Shown here: piece after piece, positions 40,379 through 50,607 of the stretch
Layout of the letters: every line of letters starts with the position of its first letter
Numbering within the stretch: position 1 is the first letter of the stretch
Origin: Pseudoalteromonas sp. H105
GTDB taxonomy: Bacteria; Pseudomonadota; Gammaproteobacteria; Enterobacterales; Alteromonadaceae
DNA length: 64,000 nt
Direction of reading: 5' to 3'
Assembly: GCF_001469215.1 (NCBI RefSeq)
Contig: NZ_LOFH01000013.1
Location: 1-64,000 of the forward strand
Translations under genes and position numbers: made by a program
The notes under the pieces: model-generated
Database searches by the model: none
What the model was told of the DNA's origin: nothing
Seen by the model: the letters and a program-made list of their open reading frames with translations, nothing else

Positions 40379-41304
40379 GCGAACAAACAACAGCCTTAAA
40401 AATTCAGGGCCTCAGAAAAGTTTATAAAAATGGCGTTGAAGCAGTTAAGAATATTGACCTACAGGTGCAAAAAGGTGATTTTTTTGCACTACTGGGTCCA
40501 AATGGAGCAGGTAAATCTACGACGATAGGCGTTATATCGTCGCTTGTGAATAAAACGGCCGGTCAGGTTGAGGTATTTGGTCATAATATTGATACTCATT
40601 TGGAGGCCGCTAAATCGGAGTTGGGTTTAGTACCGCAGGAGTTTAACTTTAGTCAGTTTGAAACATTGACCCAAATATTAGTGAACCAAGCTGGTTATTA
40701 TGGTGTACCGCGTAAAGTAGCCCATCAGCGAGCAGATAAATACCTTGCGCAACTTGGCTTACTTGAGAAAAAAGATAAACAGGCACGTACCTTATCAGGC
40801 GGAATGAAGCGTCGCTTGATGATTGCTCGTGCGCTCATGCATGAACCAAAATTACTCATTCTTGATGAGCCTACAGCGGGTGTTGATATTGAGCTACGTC
40901 GTTCTATGTGGGATTTCTTAAGGCAGATTAACGAACAAGGTGTGACAATTATTCTTACCACGCACTATCTTGAAGAAGCTGAGCTGCTTTGTAAAAACAT
41001 TGCCATTATCGATTCGGGTATTATCGTCGAAAACACCACAATAAAAGCACTTCTGGCAAAGCTTGATAAAGAAACCTTTATTTTGGACTTAAAGCAACCA
41101 GTGCAGCCTGTGTTACTCAATGGCTATCAGTTCTCGATGGTTGATGACCATACAATTGAAGTTGAAGTGGCTAAGTCGCAAGGACTCAATGCTGTGTTTA
41201 GTGCGTTAACAGAGCAGGGGAATACGGTGCTAAGCATGCGTAACAAGGCAAATAGGCTAGAAGAATTGTTTGTCGGTTTATTAGAGCAAGGGCGGGATAA
41301 GTAA
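40375..41304 (+). CDS. ABC transporter ATP-binding protein, YadG type
   Basis: The nucleotide-binding subunit of a two-gene ABC-2 exporter. It has Walker [10 protein letters not shown], signature LSGGMKRR, Walker [13 protein letters not shown] and the H-loop in LTTHYLEE. The 309-residue length and sequence match E. coli YadG. It starts with GTG 40375, coupled to ubiX. The permease follows with no gap. The substrate is unknown. Confidence 0.92.
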   Translation: MSEQTTALKIQGLRKVYKNGVEAVKNIDLQVQKGDFFALLGPNGAGKSTTIGVISSLVNKTAGQVEVFGHNIDTHLEAAKSELGLVPQEFNFSQFETLTQILVNQAGYYGVPRKVAHQRADKYLAQLGLLEKKDKQARTLSGGMKRRLMIARALMHEPKLLILDEPTAGVDIELRRSMWDFLRQINEQGVTIILTTHYLEEAELLCKNIAIIDSGIIVENTTIKALLAKLDKETFILDLKQPVQPVLLNGYQFSMVDDHTIEVEVAKSQGLNAVFSALTEQGNTVLSMRNKANRLEELFVGLLEQGRDK

Positions 41305-42072
41305 ATGTTTAAATATGGCGTAGCCTTAAAAAGTTTATGGATGAAAGAGTGCATTCGTTTTCTACGTATTTGGGTGCAAACATTAGTACCGCCAGCAATT
41401 ACGATGAGTTTATACTTTGTTATTTTTGGTAACTTAATTGGCTCTCGAATTGGTGAAATGGGCGGTTTTAGCTACATGGAGTTTATTGTTCCAGGCTTAA
41501 TTATGATGTCGGTTATTACTAATTCCTATTCTAATGTTGCATCGAGTTTTTACTCCACTAAGTTCCAAAAAAGTATAGAAGAGCTGTTAGTTGCGCCTGT
41601 GCCTAACTACATTATTGTACTGGGTTATATGGGAGGAGGGATGACCCGCGGTATGTTGGTTGGCTTAATCGTTACCTGTGTATCTTTACTGTTTGTGGAT
41701 ATTCAAATTCATAATGTGTTTGTTATTTTTGCCACAGTTGTTTTAACGTCAGCTGTGTTTGCATTAGGTGGTTTAATTAATGCGATTTATGCAAATAGTT
41801 TTGACGACATCAGTATTATTCCTACGTTTATCTTAACGCCATTAACCTATTTGGGCGGTGTGTTTTATTCGATAACCCTGTTACCTGATTTTTGGCAGGG
41901 TGTGTCACAGATCAACCCGATCATTTACATGGTTAATGCATTTAGGTTTGGATTTTTAGGTGTATCAGATGTTGATTTATCGGTCGCATTTGGTGTGTTG
42001 TTATTATTTATTACAGCTTTATTTACTTTAGCGTTAACGCTAATTAAGAAAGGCGTGGGGCTTAGACACTGA
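41305..42072 (+). CDS. ABC-2 type permease, YadH type
   Basis: The membrane subunit paired with the preceding ATPase. The 255-residue protein has about six membrane helices, with the ABC-2 features GGFSYMEFIVPGLIMM, FQKSIEELLVAPVPNY and LTPLTYLGGVFYSI, as in E. coli YadH. Its ATG directly follows the ATPase stop, and its own stop overlaps the TrmB-like ATG by one base. The exported substrate is not evident. Confidence 0.92.
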   Translation: MFKYGVALKSLWMKECIRFLRIWVQTLVPPAITMSLYFVIFGNLIGSRIGEMGGFSYMEFIVPGLIMMSVITNSYSNVASSFYSTKFQKSIEELLVAPVPNYIIVLGYMGGGMTRGMLVGLIVTCVSLLFVDIQIHNVFVIFATVVLTSAVFALGGLINAIYANSFDDISIIPTFILTPLTYLGGVFYSITLLPDFWQGVSQINPIIYMVNAFRFGFLGVSDVDLSVAFGVLLLFITALFTLALTLIKKGVGLRH

Positions 42073-42740
42073 TGAGCGATGCAAATTCACGAAGTATTGT
42101 ATCAAACCAAGAGGGTTTAAATGAAAAGCTTGATGAGATTGTCACTAAACATTTAAAAGCAGAGTTTAAAAAGCCTATTGCTGCGCATACGCAGTCAGCG
42201 TTTGATGAGGTGAACGAAAAAGTACAAGCGTTTAATGGGCCATTGATCCTTGATTCATGTTGTGGTGTCGGTGAGAGCACGGCTAATTTAGCGAAGCGCC
42301 ATCCTGATGCGTTAGTGATTGGTATAGACAAGTCATCACATCGCTTAGAAAAGCATGATGTGGAATATAAACAAACAGACTCAGGCCAATATATTTTGGT
42401 GCAAGCAGATTTAAATGACTTTTGGCGTTTGGCTGTATTAGCAGGTTGGCAGCCTACGCATCATTATTTGCTCTATCCAAACCCATGGCCTAAAGCGAAG
42501 CATATTCAGCGACGTTGGCACGGAGCTGCTATTTTTCCTTTTATTGTTAAGTTAGGTGGGCGATTAGAAGTACGAAGTAACTGGGATATTTATGTGAAAG
42601 AATTTGCCCGAGCACTTCATTTAACAGGGCATAATTGCGATGTTGAACATTATAAAAGTGACACTGCGATCACTCCATTTGAGCGAAAATATTGGGCGAG
42701 TGGTCAACAGAGTCACCGTTTAGTGATTGAGTTAAGTTAA
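42072..42740 (+). CDS. TrmB-like SAM-dependent methyltransferase
   Basis: A 222-residue relative of tRNA (guanine-46-N7)-methyltransferase. The SAM-binding loop is DSCCGVGEST (61-70) where canonical TrmB has an acidic residue and GxG. YPNPWPKAKHIQRR (135 onward) replaces the usual FPDPWHKKRHHKRR, and TPFERK near 201 matches the C-terminal guanosine-binding region. It lacks the long N-terminal segment of classical TrmB. It may be a paralogue with a changed substrate or the organism's m7G enzyme; a classical trmB elsewhere would favour the former. Its 3' end overlaps the convergent EAL gene by 71 bases. Confidence 0.8.
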   Translation: MSDANSRSIVSNQEGLNEKLDEIVTKHLKAEFKKPIAAHTQSAFDEVNEKVQAFNGPLILDSCCGVGESTANLAKRHPDALVIGIDKSSHRLEKHDVEYKQTDSGQYILVQADLNDFWRLAVLAGWQPTHHYLLYPNPWPKAKHIQRRWHGAAIFPFIVKLGGRLEVRSNWDIYVKEFARALHLTGHNCDVEHYKSDTAITPFERKYWASGQQSHRLVIELS

Positions 42741-44607
42741 ACGTTTTCATATGCGGGTTTATTTGTGGCGCAGGTGGTGCAAAGTAATTGCCTTGCATTA
42801 AGTGTATATTTGCTTTTAAGAGTGTGTTGACGGTCGGTTTATTTTCAACACACTCTGCAATAAGTTTTAGGTTTAACTGCTTTGCAAAGCTCGCAATGTG
42901 CTCAATATAAAGATAAATGTCAGTGTCATGGATAATTTGTTTTATCAGTGAACCATCAAGCTTGATGCCATCTACATCCAGCTTTAACACGTTAGAGATG
43001 TTTGAGTAACCTGTGCCAAAGTCATCGATTATTACTTTTACACCACGCTGCTTTACCAATGCGATAAATGCTTTCACTTCAGCAAAGTTTGCTATCGCTT
43101 CGGTTTCTAAAAGCTCTAACGTAATATTACTCGGCTGGGGATAACGATTGAGCTCTTGCTCAAGGTATTCAGTGAGGCTAGGGTCTAGCATATCATGCGC
43201 AGTAATATTAATGCTCCAGCAAAGGCTTGTTCGCCTAAAGCGCTCAAAACATTGAGTGAGCATTGTGCGAGTCAGCGTTCCATCCATACGCGAACGATTC
43301 ACCACATCTAAAAATGAGTCGGGGAGTAATATATCGCCATGAGCGGTGATCATACGTGCTAAACACTCGTATTGTATGATCATATCGCAGCTATAATCAT
43401 AAACAGGTTGGAAGTAGGCAACGATTCGGTTGTTATCAAACGCCTCGCGGACTTCTTTAGCCATTTCTACATTGTATTGATATTGATTTTTGACGTCATG
43501 TAATGCGTTAGAATAATTAATCACGCTAAATCGACCTTGTTTTGCTTGCAGGGCCGCAATGTGCGCATTTTCAAGTAGCATTGCTTTGTTTCCATAGGCA
43601 ACACCTGCACACAATGTTATATAGATGAAGGGCTCTTTCAGTAGAGGTGAACTGAAATTATACCCTTGAATTAAGTCACTGAACCCAGTGTGTTGTTCAT
43701 TAAAAGGGGCGATTAAGACAACCTTATTCGTCGCTAAACGAAAAACGTCGCTTCCTGTTGGGCGTCGTTTAGCAAAGTATTCGAGTAAGCTTTTCATTAC
43801 TTTGTCGCCGACTTTGGTGCCATAAAAACTATTAATATCTTCAATTTCATTGACCCATACAACAGCAACCTGCAAATGAAGATTGGGCGACTTACTCATG
43901 TAATATTCAAGCGCAATATGATTTGCAAAACCGCTGCTGCTATCCGTCGAAAGAGCACGCTTTAAAAGGTAAATGTAAATACTTGCCACTAATAAAGCGA
44001 TAAAGAAGAAAAAGCTCGCAAGCGCAGCCGCTTTTGACACGCTTTTATTAAGGTGCTCATTAAGATCATACATTTTAATGTCTGCACCCGTGAGATAGGT
44101 ATTTCCCTTGCTATCGATATAAGGCACAAAGATACTTTTAAAATGCCCCCATTGATCTTTTGATATTTCAAAAACAGGTTCAGTAGAGTAAAACGCACTC
44201 ATATTGGCTTTAGTGGCTTCAGGGTAAAGATCAAAAAATTGGGTTACTTTGCCGGAGTTTTGATCCTCTTGAGTATAGCTAGAGGCGGTGAAGTGAACGT
44301 TGTTATTCTTTAATACCATGGCATAAACATACTCAACATCAAGTGCGCGAGCGAACTCTGACAGTTGACGGCTTCTTTGTTGGTATAAAAAGTGTGGTAT
44401 CGTTTTTCCTGAGTTTATAGTTGTGTGGTAATCATTGCCTAATATATGTTTTACGCTCACCGCAGCATTTAATAATCGCGTATCGATTTGCTGCATAATC
44501 TCTTCACGGGCAGTGTGATATGTATAGTAAACGTAGCTGAATAAACTCACTAAAAAGATTAAAAAACCTGCGACGATCCAGTTTGTCCTTAAACTCGTAT
44601 TAACCAT
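42670..44607 (-). CDS. Membrane-anchored sensor with degenerate GGDEF and intact EAL domain
   Basis: A predicted cyclic-di-GMP phosphodiesterase of 645 residues. Two membrane helices (about 10-30 and 195-215) flank a periplasmic sensor. A GGDEF-like domain (about 225-375) has lost the motif, reading ATNKVVLI at that place. The EAL domain (about 385-630) keeps the key residues: ECL for EAL, NITAHDM, ELLETEA, DDFGTGYS, GIKLDGS, AECVEN and QGNYFAPP. ATG 44607 has GGGA upstream; ATG 44643 is rejected. The last residues are encoded antisense to the TrmB-like gene. Confidence 0.88.
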   Translation of the reverse strand: MVNTSLRTNWIVAGFLIFLVSLFSYVYYTYHTAREEIMQQIDTRLLNAAVSVKHILGNDYHTTINSGKTIPHFLYQQRSRQLSEFARALDVEYVYAMVLKNNNVHFTASSYTQEDQNSGKVTQFFDLYPEATKANMSAFYSTEPVFEISKDQWGHFKSIFVPYIDSKGNTYLTGADIKMYDLNEHLNKSVSKAAALASFFFFIALLVASIYIYLLKRALSTDSSSGFANHIALEYYMSKSPNLHLQVAVVWVNEIEDINSFYGTKVGDKVMKSLLEYFAKRRPTGSDVFRLATNKVVLIAPFNEQHTGFSDLIQGYNFSSPLLKEPFIYITLCAGVAYGNKAMLLENAHIAALQAKQGRFSVINYSNALHDVKNQYQYNVEMAKEVREAFDNNRIVAYFQPVYDYSCDMIIQYECLARMITAHGDILLPDSFLDVVNRSRMDGTLTRTMLTQCFERFRRTSLCWSINITAHDMLDPSLTEYLEQELNRYPQPSNITLELLETEAIANFAEVKAFIALVKQRGVKVIIDDFGTGYSNISNVLKLDVDGIKLDGSLIKQIIHDTDIYLYIEHIASFAKQLNLKLIAECVENKPTVNTLLKANIHLMQGNYFAPPAPQINPHMKTFNLTQSLNGDSVDHSPNIFAQME

Positions 44608-44868
44608 GCTTGTCCCTTTTTTGATTGCTGGGACATTATACAAAAAAAGAAACTGCTGCCTATAATTAAATCTTTCTTGGATTATTAACTAATTTATCAT
44701 TAATTTGTCATGCAATTGTCGGCTTTTATGGCTTTAAACGAGACATTTATACGCTATTGCAGTAAAGTTAGCGCATTTCGTAGAAACAATGCGGTTTAGT
44801 TTATTATTCAAAAAGCCATATATCGTAGGTACTTTGATTATGAAAAACTGCACTTACTGGGTATTAAG

Positions 44869-46497
44869 ATGGATCAAAAGCGTTGTGCCGTCGCCTCTAA
44901 AGAAACTCTGATGCGTATATTTACCGTGCCTGAAGCACCGGACTCAACATTGAGTAAAATCGAACTTGAGATTTCTAGCAATTTGGCTGGTTTCTTAAAT
45001 GAGAACATTGCGGCCATAGAAAAGCCACTGCATGAAATTGAAAAAGATTTTCAGTCGGCGGTGATACCAGAAGATCCGACATTTGTTTCTGCTTATGCGC
45101 AAGATATTATGGAGCAATTGGTTGCACATTCAGTGCATACCGCAGCACCTAGCTTTATTGGTCACATGACGTCAGCATTGCCGCATTTTGTATTGCCATT
45201 ATCAAAGCTCATGGTGGGACTAAATCAAAACTTAGTCAAAATTGAAACATCGAAAGCATTTACTCCTCTGGAGCGTCAAGTGCTTGGTATGATTCATCAT
45301 CTTGCATATGGGCAAAATGATGCCTTTTATAGCAAGTGGATGCACAGTGCAAAAACATCGCTGGGCGCGTTTTGTTCAGGCGGTACTGTCGCTAACATCA
45401 CTGCATTGTGGATTGCACGAAATCGTTTGTTAAAAGCCGATGGTGAGTTTAAAGGAATTGGCTCACAAGGTTTAATTAGTGCAATGCTGCATTATGGCTA
45501 CAAAGGTCTAGCTGTATTAGTGTCTGAGCGAGGACACTATTCACTGGGTAAGTCCGCTGATTTGCTGGGAATTGGTCGTGATAACTTTATTGCGATAAAA
45601 ACAGCAAACGATAATAAAGTAGACATTGCAGCTATGCGTGACAAAGCGCACGCGCTTCAATCCCAAGGCATTAAGGTTATGGCGATTGTGGGCGTAGCAG
45701 GCACAACTGAAACAGGTAATATTGATCCTCTTGATGATATGGCTGATTTGAGCCATGAATTAGGCTGTCATTTTCATGTAGATGCCGCTTGGGGCGGCGC
45801 GACACTGCTCTCACAGACATACAGACCTTTACTCAAAGGCATTGAACGCGCAGATTCAATAACGATTGACGCGCATAAACAAATGTATGTGCCAATGGGC
45901 GCAGGGCTGGTTTTATTTAAAGACCCTGCCGCTACTGATGCGATAGAGCATCACGCTGAATACATTTTACGTAAAGGCTCAAAAGATCTAGGCAGTCATA
46001 CACTTGAAGGTAGTCGCCCTGGTATGGCCATGCTTGTACATGCGTGTTTGCGAGTTATTGGCCGCAAAGGGTATGAAATACTAATTGATAAAGGCATAGA
46101 AAAAGCGCGTTATTTTGCTGATTTGGTGAAGGCAGATGAAGATTTTGAATTAATCTCTGAGCCTGAGTTATGTTTGCTGACTTACCGTTATGTGCCAAAA
46201 CAAATTCAGCAGAAGATAGCGAATGCTGATGAGCAAACTCGATTAGACATATTTGCTTCATTAAATCGCTTCACAGCGAGTATGCAAAAGCGCCAACGTG
46301 AAGCAGGACGATCTTTTGTATCACGTACGCGTTTAACGCCTGCTAAGTATGACCATCAACCAACCGTGGTATTTCGTGTTGTGCTGGCAAACCCGCTGAC
46401 CTCAGAAGTCATCTTAAAAGATATTTTAGCTGAACAAAAAGAGCTCGCAAAAACAGATCCAGTCTTCAAAAAGTTTTTATCCAAGTATATGGATTAA
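44869..46497 (+). CDS. panP: Aspartate 1-decarboxylase, PLP-dependent (PanP)
   Basis: Makes beta-alanine from aspartate for pantothenate and CoA, replacing PanD in many marine gammaproteobacteria. It is a PLP group II decarboxylase of 542 residues, very similar to the Vibrio PanP as I recall it (RVFTVPEAPDS and the FIGHMTSALPHFVLPLSKLM region). The PLP lysine is in TIDAHKQMYVPMG and the cofactor-binding Asp/Ala in HVDAAWGGA. The N-terminal extension before MRIFTVPE agrees with family members, so 44869 is kept although its RBS is weak. Confidence 0.9.
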   Translation: MDQKRCAVASKETLMRIFTVPEAPDSTLSKIELEISSNLAGFLNENIAAIEKPLHEIEKDFQSAVIPEDPTFVSAYAQDIMEQLVAHSVHTAAPSFIGHMTSALPHFVLPLSKLMVGLNQNLVKIETSKAFTPLERQVLGMIHHLAYGQNDAFYSKWMHSAKTSLGAFCSGGTVANITALWIARNRLLKADGEFKGIGSQGLISAMLHYGYKGLAVLVSERGHYSLGKSADLLGIGRDNFIAIKTANDNKVDIAAMRDKAHALQSQGIKVMAIVGVAGTTETGNIDPLDDMADLSHELGCHFHVDAAWGGATLLSQTYRPLLKGIERADSITIDAHKQMYVPMGAGLVLFKDPAATDAIEHHAEYILRKGSKDLGSHTLEGSRPGMAMLVHACLRVIGRKGYEILIDKGIEKARYFADLVKADEDFELISEPELCLLTYRYVPKQIQQKIANADEQTRLDIFASLNRFTASMQKRQREAGRSFVSRTRLTPAKYDHQPTVVFRVVLANPLTSEVILKDILAEQKELAKTDPVFKKFLSKYMD

Positions 46498-46539
46498 ATT
46501 AGGGGGGGATGTTGTCAGCCCCCTAATTTAAAATACACA

Positions 46540-47688
46540 CTAATTAAAACAACTGGCTTGAATCATTTCAGTGATCATTTTCTGAGACGGTTTTATTTTT
46601 TCTATCGCTAAAAATTCATCCGGCTGGTGGGCTTGATTTATTGAGCCGGGTCCCATCACAATGGTTTCACAACCAAGCTGTTGAATAAAAGGCGCCTCAG
46701 TACAGTAATTGACTGCGACCGCTTTTTCTCCCGATATTTTTTCTGCTAACTTTACAAGTGCTGAGTCAGTGCTTCCTGTAAATGCGGGAATAGGTTCATG
46801 CATATCAATAACACTGACGGTATTAGGGTATTGATTATTAATATCTGCCGCTATCTTTAATAACATTGCTTGCAGTTCTTGGACACTTAGCCCTGGCAGT
46901 GGGCGCATATCAATATGCATTTCGCAGCAACCACAAATACGATTTGCATTGTCTCCGCCATGTATGTGGCCTAAGTTCAGCGTTGGGTAAGGTATAACAA
47001 AGTGCTCAACTGAATATTTATTCTTTAATTCGTGTTTTAAAGTTAATAGTTTTGATATAACGTGATGCATTACTTCAATTGCATTTAGACCGCGCTCTGG
47101 GTCTGAGCTGTGACCAGAACGCCCTACCACCCTAATAGCAGTACTCATATGCCCTTTATGTGTAAATACAGGGGTCATATCGGTAGGTTCACCGATTATA
47201 CAGCGTGCAGGTTTTAAGTTTGGATGCTGACAAATTTGCTGAGCGCCCGCCATGGTTGTTTCTTCATCAGCAGTGGCTAAAATCAAAATTGGTTGGGTCT
47301 GATTCGCTTTATCAAGCTCACTAATTGCTTGCAATACAAAAGCAAAAAAACCTTTCATATCAATACTACCTAAGCCATACAATTTATTGTCAGATTCGTT
47401 CAATTTAAAGGGATCAAAATTCCAACGGCTATCATCAAAAGGCACTGTGTCTGTGTGGCCTGCGAGCATTAAACCGCCATCACCCACACCGCGCTTTGCG
47501 AGTAAGTTAAAGCGCCCTTTTACACCTGAAAGTTCTGTTACTTCACACTCAAAACCCAATTCCTGGCACCAGTGTGTGAGTAAATCGATGACACCCTTGT
47601 TACTCATAGACAAAGATTCATCCATTGAGCTAATCGAAGGTGCAGCAATTAATTGCTGATACATAGACATAAAAGAGGGGAGTGACAT
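46540..47688 (-). CDS. argE: Acetylornithine deacetylase
   Basis: Releases ornithine from N-acetylornithine in the linear arginine pathway. It is an M20-family zinc amidohydrolase of 382 residues, with metal-site motifs [20 protein letters not shown] and [12 protein letters not shown], and [15 protein letters not shown] in the dimerisation region. ATG 47688 has GGA upstream; a TTG at 47700 is less likely. It is divergent from argC across a 200-base region carrying ARG boxes, the classic argE/argCBH arrangement. Confidence 0.96.
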   Translation of the reverse strand: MSLPSFMSMYQQLIAAPSISSMDESLSMSNKGVIDLLTHWCQELGFECEVTELSGVKGRFNLLAKRGVGDGGLMLAGHTDTVPFDDSRWNFDPFKLNESDNKLYGLGSIDMKGFFAFVLQAISELDKANQTQPILILATADEETTMAGAQQICQHPNLKPARCIIGEPTDMTPVFTHKGHMSTAIRVVGRSGHSSDPERGLNAIEVMHHVISKLLTLKHELKNKYSVEHFVIPYPTLNLGHIHGGDNANRICGCCEMHIDMRPLPGLSVQELQAMLLKIAADINNQYPNTVSVIDMHEPIPAFTGSTDSALVKLAEKISGEKAVAVNYCTEAPFIQQLGCETIVMGPGSINQAHQPDEFLAIEKIKPSQKMITEMIQASCFN

Positions 47689-47744
47689 AAAAAATTCCAA
47701 AATATTTATTCAATCTAATTGCATAACAATATAAAAGTATTTAT

Positions 47745-47783
47745 GATGAATATCAATTCACTTTTTAAGCATAATTATACCAA
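47745..47783. promoter_or_regulatory. Tandem ARG boxes (ArgR operator) between argE and argC
   Basis: Box 1 (47745-47762) contains TGAAT-ATCA-ATTCA, both half-sites perfect. Box 2 (47766-47783, TAAGCATAATTATACCAA) matches about 11 of 18 consensus positions and lies three bases away, the spacing of natural ArgR operators. The pair is about 57 bases from the argE ATG and 113 bases from the argC ATG, so arginine-bound ArgR could repress both arms. Confidence 0.8.
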
Positions 47784-47895
47784 AGTAGAGCCATGATTAT
47801 TAAACGACGATAACCTAGTTTCATTCCTAAAATAGTGCTTTCAACGCACTTTAAATCTATATGTTTAACATTATTAACACAAGAAAGAGCAAAGA

Positions 47896-48900
47896 ATGAA
47901 CGTAGTAATTATTGGCGCAAGTGGTTATAGCGGTGCAGAACTCGCCAGTTTAATCGTTAAGCACCCAAAGCTCACTTTATCGGGCTGTTATGTATCTGAG
48001 CAAAGCTTAGACAAAGGAAAGTTACTGAGTGATTTATATCCTGAGCATTTAGGTTTACTGGATATCCCTTTATTGCCGCTTACTCAAAGCGCTTATAACG
48101 ATATTGATAGCAATGCTGATTTTGTGTGTTTATGTACAGATCACAAGGTTAGCGTTGATTTGGCACCTCGCTTTTTAGCTATGGGCAAAAAGGTATTCGA
48201 TTTATCAGGTGGCTTCCGCTTAAGCAGTAATGAAGATTATCAAACTTTTTATGGATTTGAACACCAACACATCGACTTATTAGCGCAAGCTGCATACGGG
48301 TTGGCTGAATGGAATAGCGAAAACATTAAGAATGCCTCATTGGTGGCTGTGGCAGGGTGTTATCCAACGGCTGCACTCAATGCTTTAAAACCATTACAAC
48401 AGGCGGGTTTATTAGCTGATCAGCCCATTATTATAAATGCAGTATCAGGAGTAACGGGGGCTGGGCGTAAAGCCAGTGTTGGCACTCATTTTTGTGAAGT
48501 ATCGCTTGCGCCTTATGGGCTATTTAACCATAGACACAGCCCTGAAATTGAGCAGTACTTAGGCCATAACGTTTTATTCACACCGCATTTGGGTAATTTT
48601 CCTCGGGGTATTTTAGAAACCATTTATGTGCAATTAAACCCCGATGTGACGCCAGAACAGGTCAATAGAGCTTATCAAGTGCTTGCTGATGAACCATTAA
48701 TAAGATTGCTTGGAGATAAAATTCCTTCAATCAAAGGTGTGGCTAAACAACCATATGTTGATATTGCATGGCAACAGCAAGGTAGCCAACTAATCGTGAT
48801 GGCAGCGATTGATAACTTATTAAAAGGGGCGGCTGGCCAAGCATTGCAATGTATTAATTTAGTTATGGATTTACCCCATAGCACCGGTTTAAAAGGGTAG
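47896..48900 (+). CDS. argC: N-acetyl-gamma-glutamyl-phosphate reductase
   Basis: Third step of arginine synthesis, reducing the acyl phosphate with NADPH. The 334-residue product has an N-terminal Rossmann fold (VIIGASGYSGAELA), the catalytic cysteine in VAVAGCYPTAA, and the C-terminal HRHSPEIEQYLG. It is the first gene of the argCBFGH operon; argB follows after seven bases. Confidence 0.97.
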   Translation: MNVVIIGASGYSGAELASLIVKHPKLTLSGCYVSEQSLDKGKLLSDLYPEHLGLLDIPLLPLTQSAYNDIDSNADFVCLCTDHKVSVDLAPRFLAMGKKVFDLSGGFRLSSNEDYQTFYGFEHQHIDLLAQAAYGLAEWNSENIKNASLVAVAGCYPTAALNALKPLQQAGLLADQPIIINAVSGVTGAGRKASVGTHFCEVSLAPYGLFNHRHSPEIEQYLGHNVLFTPHLGNFPRGILETIYVQLNPDVTPEQVNRAYQVLADEPLIRLLGDKIPSIKGVAKQPYVDIAWQQQGSQLIVMAAIDNLLKGAAGQALQCINLVMDLPHSTGLKG

Positions 48901-48907
48901 TTAAGTC

Positions 48908-49669
48908 ATGCAAACATGGATTATTAAATTAGGTGGTGCAGTACTTAATACTGCTAATGCAGCAAAAGAATTATTTGCTGCATTAGCATCACAGACTCAA
49001 GCGCAATATGTGATTGTCCACGGTGGTGGTGCACTTGTTGATAGTTGGCTTAAAGAGGCAGGTTTTGCAACGGCGAAGCATGAAGGTTTACGTATTAGCC
49101 CAAAAGAGCAAATGCCTTATATTGTCGGTGCATTGGCTGGGTGTGCTAACAAACAATTGATGAGTCAAGCAATCATTGCTGGTCACAAGCCTGTAGGGCT
49201 GAGCTTGTACGAAGCTGGCATTATTTCAACGCAAAAACTCAAAGCTTTGGGGCAGGTGGGTCAGTGCCATAGTGGTGAACAAAGTGTATTACCAGCATTA
49301 TTAAAACTCGGTCGCCTTCCATTAGTGAGCTCGATTGGCTTCGGTGAAGACGGCTTTTGGTATAACGTGAATGCAGATGAAGCTGCAGCAGCCATAGCGA
49401 AAGAGCTCGACGCAGAAATTATTTTTATGACCGATGTTGAAGCGGTACTTGATGCAAATAAACAGCCGCTACATCAACTTGACACAAATCAGATCAATAC
49501 TTTAATTGCAGAGGGAGTAATTGTGGGCGGGATGGAGGTCAAAGTTAAGACCAGTCTTCACGCTGCCCAACATTTACGACGAGGTGTCTATATTTCGAGC
49601 TGGAAAAAGCCAGATAACTTAATTGCTTTGCTTAACGGCGAGCACGTCGGAACAAAAATTACACCATAG
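48908..49669 (+). CDS. argB: Acetylglutamate kinase
   Basis: Phosphorylates N-acetylglutamate. It is an amino-acid-kinase fold of 253 residues with IIKLGGAVL at the N-terminus, IVHGGGALVD, VNADEAAAAIAKEL and IIFMTDVEAVLD. The short N-terminus resembles the arginine-insensitive E. coli type. The order argC, argB, argF, argG, argH is that of many gammaproteobacteria. Confidence 0.97.
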   Translation: MQTWIIKLGGAVLNTANAAKELFAALASQTQAQYVIVHGGGALVDSWLKEAGFATAKHEGLRISPKEQMPYIVGALAGCANKQLMSQAIIAGHKPVGLSLYEAGIISTQKLKALGQVGQCHSGEQSVLPALLKLGRLPLVSSIGFGEDGFWYNVNADEAAAAIAKELDAEIIFMTDVEAVLDANKQPLHQLDTNQINTLIAEGVIVGGMEVKVKTSLHAAQHLRRGVYISSWKKPDNLIALLNGEHVGTKITP

Positions 49670-49676
49670 GTTTACC

Positions 49677-50597
49677 ATGTTTAATCATTTTTTATCGGGT
49701 CTAGAATTAGATCAAAAAGGCGCATTAAAGTTACTTAAACTTGCGCAACACATTAAGGCTAATCCGGCTGACTTTAATCAAGCACTGGCGGGTAAGTCAG
49801 TTGTCACATTGTTTGAAAAACCCAGTTTGCGTACACGTTTATCATTTGATATCGGTATTAATAAACTAGGTGGGCACGCGGTATACCTTGATTCGCAAAA
49901 TGGCGCTATGGGTGCACGTGAATCAGTTAAAGACTTTGCTTTAAATATAGCCAGTTGGGCGGATGGTATTGTGGCTCGTGTTAATCAGCATCAAACCTTA
50001 GCAACGCTAGCTGAGTTTTCCAGTGTACCCGTTGTGAATAGTTTGTGTGACTTGTATCACCCATGCCAAGCCTTGGCTGACTTTTTAACACTACAAGAAG
50101 TGTATGGCGATGTGAGTCAGTTAAAACTAGCCTATTTAGGTGAGGGGAATAATGTAACGCATTCTCTGATGCTATTAGCCGCTACACTGGGTACTGACTT
50201 TGTTGCAGTTTGTCCAAAAGGCAGCTCACCTGATTCGCAAATTTTAAAACAAGCTGAGCAAATAGCCGCGATGAATGGCGCATCAGTTATGGTGAGCGAT
50301 CGTGTCGAGGCTGCTGTAGGTGCGAATGTCGTGTATGCCGATACGTGGGTATCGATGGGTGATGATACTCCCCTTGAGCAAGTTAAAGAAAAGTATATGC
50401 CGTATCAGTTAAATGCCGCACTACTAGAGAAAACAGGGGCAGACACAGTATTACATTGCCAGCCAGCGCACCGTGAGTTTGAAATTACTTCAGAGGTAAT
50501 GGATGGCCCAGCGTCAAAAATTATACAACAAGCAGAAAATCGTATGCATGCGCAAAACGCGTTGCTTGTTACATTATTAAACCCAAATTTTGTTTAA
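49677..50597 (+). CDS. argF: Ornithine carbamoyltransferase
   Basis: Forms citrulline from ornithine and carbamoyl phosphate. The 306-residue product has the carbamoyl-phosphate loop SLRTRLSF, where many family members have STRTR, then [12 protein letters not shown] and the ornithine site [12 protein letters not shown], whose Cys supports ornithine rather than aspartate. ATG 49677 has TAGG upstream; an earlier frame start within argB is ignored. A true N-acetylornithine transcarbamylase is unlikely because argE is present. Confidence 0.95.
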   Translation: MFNHFLSGLELDQKGALKLLKLAQHIKANPADFNQALAGKSVVTLFEKPSLRTRLSFDIGINKLGGHAVYLDSQNGAMGARESVKDFALNIASWADGIVARVNQHQTLATLAEFSSVPVVNSLCDLYHPCQALADFLTLQEVYGDVSQLKLAYLGEGNNVTHSLMLLAATLGTDFVAVCPKGSSPDSQILKQAEQIAAMNGASVMVSDRVEAAVGANVVYADTWVSMGDDTPLEQVKEKYMPYQLNAALLEKTGADTVLHCQPAHREFEITSEVMDGPASKIIQQAENRMHAQNALLVTLLNPNFV

Positions 50598-50607
50598 GGT
50601 ACTATCA

